Of a stretch of DNA of 64,000 bases, positions 61,935-64,000 are shown piece after piece. This DNA is from Martinezella lusitana. Lineage in GTDB: Bacteria > Pseudomonadota > Alphaproteobacteria > Rhizobiales > Rhizobiaceae. The stretch covers positions 62,001 through 126,000 of the forward strand of contig NZ_JACHBG010000007.1 of NCBI RefSeq assembly GCF_014207095.1. The letters are read 5' to 3'. Position 1 is the first letter of the stretch; the number at the start of each line of letters is the position of its first letter. The translations under genes were made by a program, and so were the position numbers. The notes beneath the pieces were generated by a model. That model did not search any database, was not told the DNA's origin, and was given only the letters and a program-made list of their open reading frames with translations.

Positions 61935-62546
61935 TCAGGCCGGCAGTTTTTCTCCGCCGAGATGGCGTTCGAGGAACGGTAGACTGTCCTGGCCCCAGTA
62001 AAGTTCCCCGTCATAGCGAAACGTGGGAAAGCCGAAGACACCCGCCGCCTTGGCTGTTTCATAATTCGATTCCCATCTTCCCAGAACTTCTTTGCTTTGC
62101 GTGCGGGCTTCGATATCTGCTCCATCAAAGCCTGCCGCATCGGCGATCGCTTGGCGCATTTTGCCGTTGCCGATATCCTCGGCCCGCGTCCAGAAGGCCT
62201 CCTGCAAGGCCTGGGTCAGGCCGAGCCAATGCTGCCCTGAAAGATGTGCGGCGATCACCGCCAGGCCTGCCGGCGTTGGATCGGAAAGCGCGCTCCTGTT
62301 CTCGAACATCAGCGACCTGCCGCGCAAGGCCGCCCAACGTTTGAGATCCTTCACTCCATAGGCGCGGCGTGCATCGGGTCGATTGCGCGCATAGATGGCG
62401 CCATTGTCTTCGATCAGAGGAATGACATAGGGCTCAATCCGTGCGTCAAAGCGCGCAGCCAGTGCTTTGAAAGGCTCCAGCCCGATATAGGCCCAGGGGC
62501 TGCCGATCCCGAAAAAATAGTCGATGGTTTTGGTCACTGCGCGCAT
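61935..62546 (-). CDS. 2-hydroxychromene-2-carboxylate isomerase/DsbA-kappa GST family protein
   Basis: A 203-residue thioredoxin-fold protein of the HCCA isomerase/kappa GST group. The site SPWAY (about residues 16-20) replaces the CxxC of DsbA. The late cis-Pro strand is AAGVFGFPTFRYDG and the end is GQDSLPFLERHL. These enzymes isomerise aromatic catabolites using glutathione. It may belong with the hydrolase that follows. No ribosome site was clear near the ATG 62546. Confidence 0.85.
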   Translation of the reverse strand: MRAVTKTIDYFFGIGSPWAYIGLEPFKALAARFDARIEPYVIPLIEDNGAIYARNRPDARRAYGVKDLKRWAALRGRSLMFENRSALSDPTPAGLAVIAAHLSGQHWLGLTQALQEAFWTRAEDIGNGKMRQAIADAAGFDGADIEARTQSKEVLGRWESNYETAKAAGVFGFPTFRYDGELYWGQDSLPFLERHLGGEKLPA

Positions 62547-63048
62547 ACTCCGTTTGGGGCAGATGGTTGACTGGCGGTGTCGAATATCAAACGAGGGCGG
62601 CCGCTGGCTCTTGGACGATAGCCCGAAATCATAGTTGCCGACTCATCTTGAGCGGGTCGGGCAAAAGCACCGGTGGCGACCCAGGGATGTCCTGAGTTCG
62701 CGTCGTCGGCGCGCCCGCATCGGCGTTGATGGTGAACCTGGCCGCTATGTCCCAGCCTTCCTTTGTTACATCGAATCCGATCTCAGGCTAGGCAAGGACC
62801 GAATGATGAGGAAGGATAAATATTCTCATTCTATGGATTTAATGGAATAATTCAGTGAAGCTCAAGATCGGGCGACCAATGAGAATTGCGGGATCCGCAA
62901 TCAGGATCTTCCTATATGATCTTCGTTAGCTGGATTTTTCAAAAGTCTGGAACCAAATGACCAACCAGACGGTTTAGCTATAACTTTGATCCGACGTCGA
63001 TATTCCCCCAGCCGGTAAAGTGGGCGGGGAACTTGAGGAGCTACGATT
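62547..63048. other. Intergenic region without recognised gene
   Basis: These 502 bases separate divergent genes. The right half is AT-richer. One short plus-strand frame (near 62635-62850) has no ribosome site or protein-like translation. No repeat or RNA gene was recognised. The promoters of both neighbours should lie here. Confidence 0.5.
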
Positions 63049-63489
63049 ATGAACATTTCGTCCCGGTTTCGTTCCGTCGCATTTGCTGCCATTGCTGCTG
63101 CTGGAATAGGCCTTGCCGGTGCCGCGCATGCCGACAGCGGCACGATCCGCTTTTCCGTTTACAAGGCTGCCTTCTTCGTTGGCGGCTCCGGCGGAGAGGG
63201 CACACTGACCTTCCATGGTCGCCATTATCCCATCTCGATCGGCGGTATCTCGGGCGGTCTCGCATTCGGTGCTTCCAAGACCTACTTCCAGGGAACTGTG
63301 CGCCATATTCGTCGCGCGCAGGACGTTGGCGGCATTTACGGTGCAGCTGGCGGCGGCGGCGCGGTCGGCAAAGGTGCCCAGATGATTGTCATGACAAATG
63401 ACAAGGGTGCTCAGCTCGAGCTGACAGGCAAGCAGGTCGGCCTTCAGGTCAACGCCGATATCAGCGGCTTGAACATCACCGTGAAGTAA
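63049..63489 (+). CDS. Exported protein of unknown function, Gly-rich
   Basis: A 146-residue protein with a signal peptide (about residues 1-28, FAAIAAAGIGLAGAAHA). A glycine-rich mature part follows, with FSVYKAAFFVGGSGGEG, then PISIGGISGGLAFGASKTYF and GGIYGAAGGGGAVGKG. The pattern resembles periplasmic proteins of the DUF1134/EipA or SYLF-like kind, but I do not assign a family. Its end, KQVGLQVNADISGLNITVK, is a beta strand pair. Upstream GAGGA is about 11 bases before the ATG. Confidence 0.75.
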   Translation: MNISSRFRSVAFAAIAAAGIGLAGAAHADSGTIRFSVYKAAFFVGGSGGEGTLTFHGRHYPISIGGISGGLAFGASKTYFQGTVRHIRRAQDVGGIYGAAGGGGAVGKGAQMIVMTNDKGAQLELTGKQVGLQVNADISGLNITVK

Positions 63490-63540
63490 GAGCGTTTAAA
63501 GACGGTCGGTCAGATTTGGTCCTGCCGTATCGTTGGCATA

Positions 63541-63570
63541 GTGGCAGAGTTGCCTGAGCAACTCTGCCAC
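63541..63570. terminator. Perfect 13-bp hairpin between convergent genes
   Basis: GTGGCAGAGTTGC and GCAACTCTGCCAC pair perfectly around the loop CTGA. It lies 52 bases after the exported-protein stop and 71 bases from the end of the sugar ATPase gene. No T-run follows on either strand. Probably a shared 3'-end structure. Confidence 0.6.
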
Positions 63571-63640
63571 GTGACTTGTCCAAGCTATTATCTCAGCCGT
63601 ATGTGGCCAGAGGATCGAACGGTCTGCCGTGTGACTGACC

Positions 63641-64000
63641 TCAGGCGATCCTGGCCTGGGTCTGGGGATCGAAGAACACGGCCTTGTCGAGGTTGAATGC
63701 CAGCCGTGCGTGCTGGCCCGCCTGAATGCGGACATCGGCACGCAAGCGAGCAACCACCTCTTTGCCGCCAAGCTTGATGACGGCAAATGTATCGGATCCT
63801 GCCGGTTCGACCACCTCTATCAGGCAATCGTTTTCAGCGACCGTCTTAGCGTTGCGGTCGGCGCCATCCGGATCGGTCAGCGCCTCGGGTCGAATGCCGA
63901 AGACGACTGGACGTCCGCTATGGGCTTCCAACTGAGCGCGATCGGCTGCGATCGGCAGTTTGATCGGTTCGCCATCGGCGCGTGCCAGTGAGACAGAAAG
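63641..64000 (-). CDS. Sugar ABC transporter ATPase, UgpC/MalK-type, C-terminal part only
   Basis: The frame is open from the window edge at 64000 to the stop at 63641, 119 codons, and holds only the C-terminal TOBE-like regulatory domain of a UgpC/MalK-type ATPase. Family marks are VVFGIRPEAL, ENDCLIEVVEPAGSDTFAVIKLGG and the end FNLDKAVFFDPQTQARIA. The ABC core lies outside the window. The protein energises import of a sugar or glycerol phosphate. Confidence 0.85.
   Translation of the reverse strand, partial: LSVSLARADGEPIKLPIAADRAQLEAHSGRPVVFGIRPEALTDPDGADRNAKTVAENDCLIEVVEPAGSDTFAVIKLGGKEVVARLRADVRIQAGQHARLAFNLDKAVFFDPQTQARIA

Noticed and set aside
1..64000. tRNA, rRNA, CRISPR array, insertion sequence, integrase or phage genes
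   Set aside because: I looked for cloverleaf-like runs, regular repeat-spacer arrays, transposase motifs and phage proteins and saw none; a dedicated scan would be needed to exclude a short RNA gene.

Overview
The window looks like a chromosomal or chromid segment of an alphaproteobacterium of the Rhizobium/Agrobacterium type. The reasons are high GC (about 60% by eye), a second, tail-less FtsZ, many ABC importers each next to its own regulator, rhizobial-style LysR/TetR/GntR/ArsR regulators, and dense short catabolic operons. I see no rRNA, tRNA, CRISPR array, insertion sequence, integrase or phage gene. It reads as a metabolic and stress-response region rather than a mobile island.

Layout: (1) 0.4-10.2 kb: a LivK-type binding protein, ftsZ2, a TetR/membrane-protein pair with two matching operators, a PAS-GGDEF cyclase, a chemoreceptor, a tyrosine-phosphatase-like protein and a TetR/RibD-like reductase pair. 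(2) 10.5-20.1 kb: a catabolic locus of unknown substrate. A seven-iron ferredoxin and a DapA-like lyase face a minus-strand run of NMT1-type ABC importer, FAD oxidoreductase, CoA-transferase, enoyl-CoA hydratase, LysR and amidohydrolase. (3) 20.4-25.9 kb: a WYL regulator with a VOC protein, an MFS exporter with a LysR regulator, and a DUF4105 membrane protein. (4) 26.1-32.6 kb: an L-fucose/L-fuconate-type operon (GntR regulator, BDH2-like dehydrogenase, ribose-type ABC importer, fuconate dehydratase). (5) 32.7-37.1 kb: a periplasmic copper-handling operon (CusF-like, cupredoxin, multicopper oxidase, TolC-like lipoprotein, small lipoprotein, His/Cys-rich protein). (6) 37.2-43.7 kb: nadE, a SnoaL-like protein and an alkylation-repair island: ada, alkA, an unnamed gene with Ada-like cysteines, alkB, and ogt on the other strand. 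(7) 44.4-50.6 kb: ribokinase, VOC protein, O-methyltransferase with TetR, a stand-alone adenylation enzyme and a ParE/RHH toxin-antitoxin pair. (8) 50.9-55.8 kb: an aromatic-amine unit (FeaR-like regulator, aldehyde dehydrogenase, copper amine oxidase) and a lone barstar. (9) 55.9-61.0 kb: an alkanesulfonate operon (ssuABCD plus a leaderless binding protein) opposite a BigR/SqrR-like ArsR regulator. (10) 61.1-64.0 kb: an alpha/beta hydrolase, a DsbA-fold isomerase, an exported protein and the C-terminal end of a sugar ABC ATPase cut by the window edge.

Most units follow one pattern: a regulator divergent from the genes it probably controls, with a palindrome between them. Several of these palindromes can be read directly and are listed. 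The best candidates for something undescribed are the 212-residue protein between alkA and alkB, which carries an Ada-like cysteine arrangement and overlaps alkB; the catabolic locus at 10.5-20.1 kb; and the BigR-like regulator that keeps only one of the two sensor cysteines. Function calls come from motif and family recognition by eye; no database search was run.
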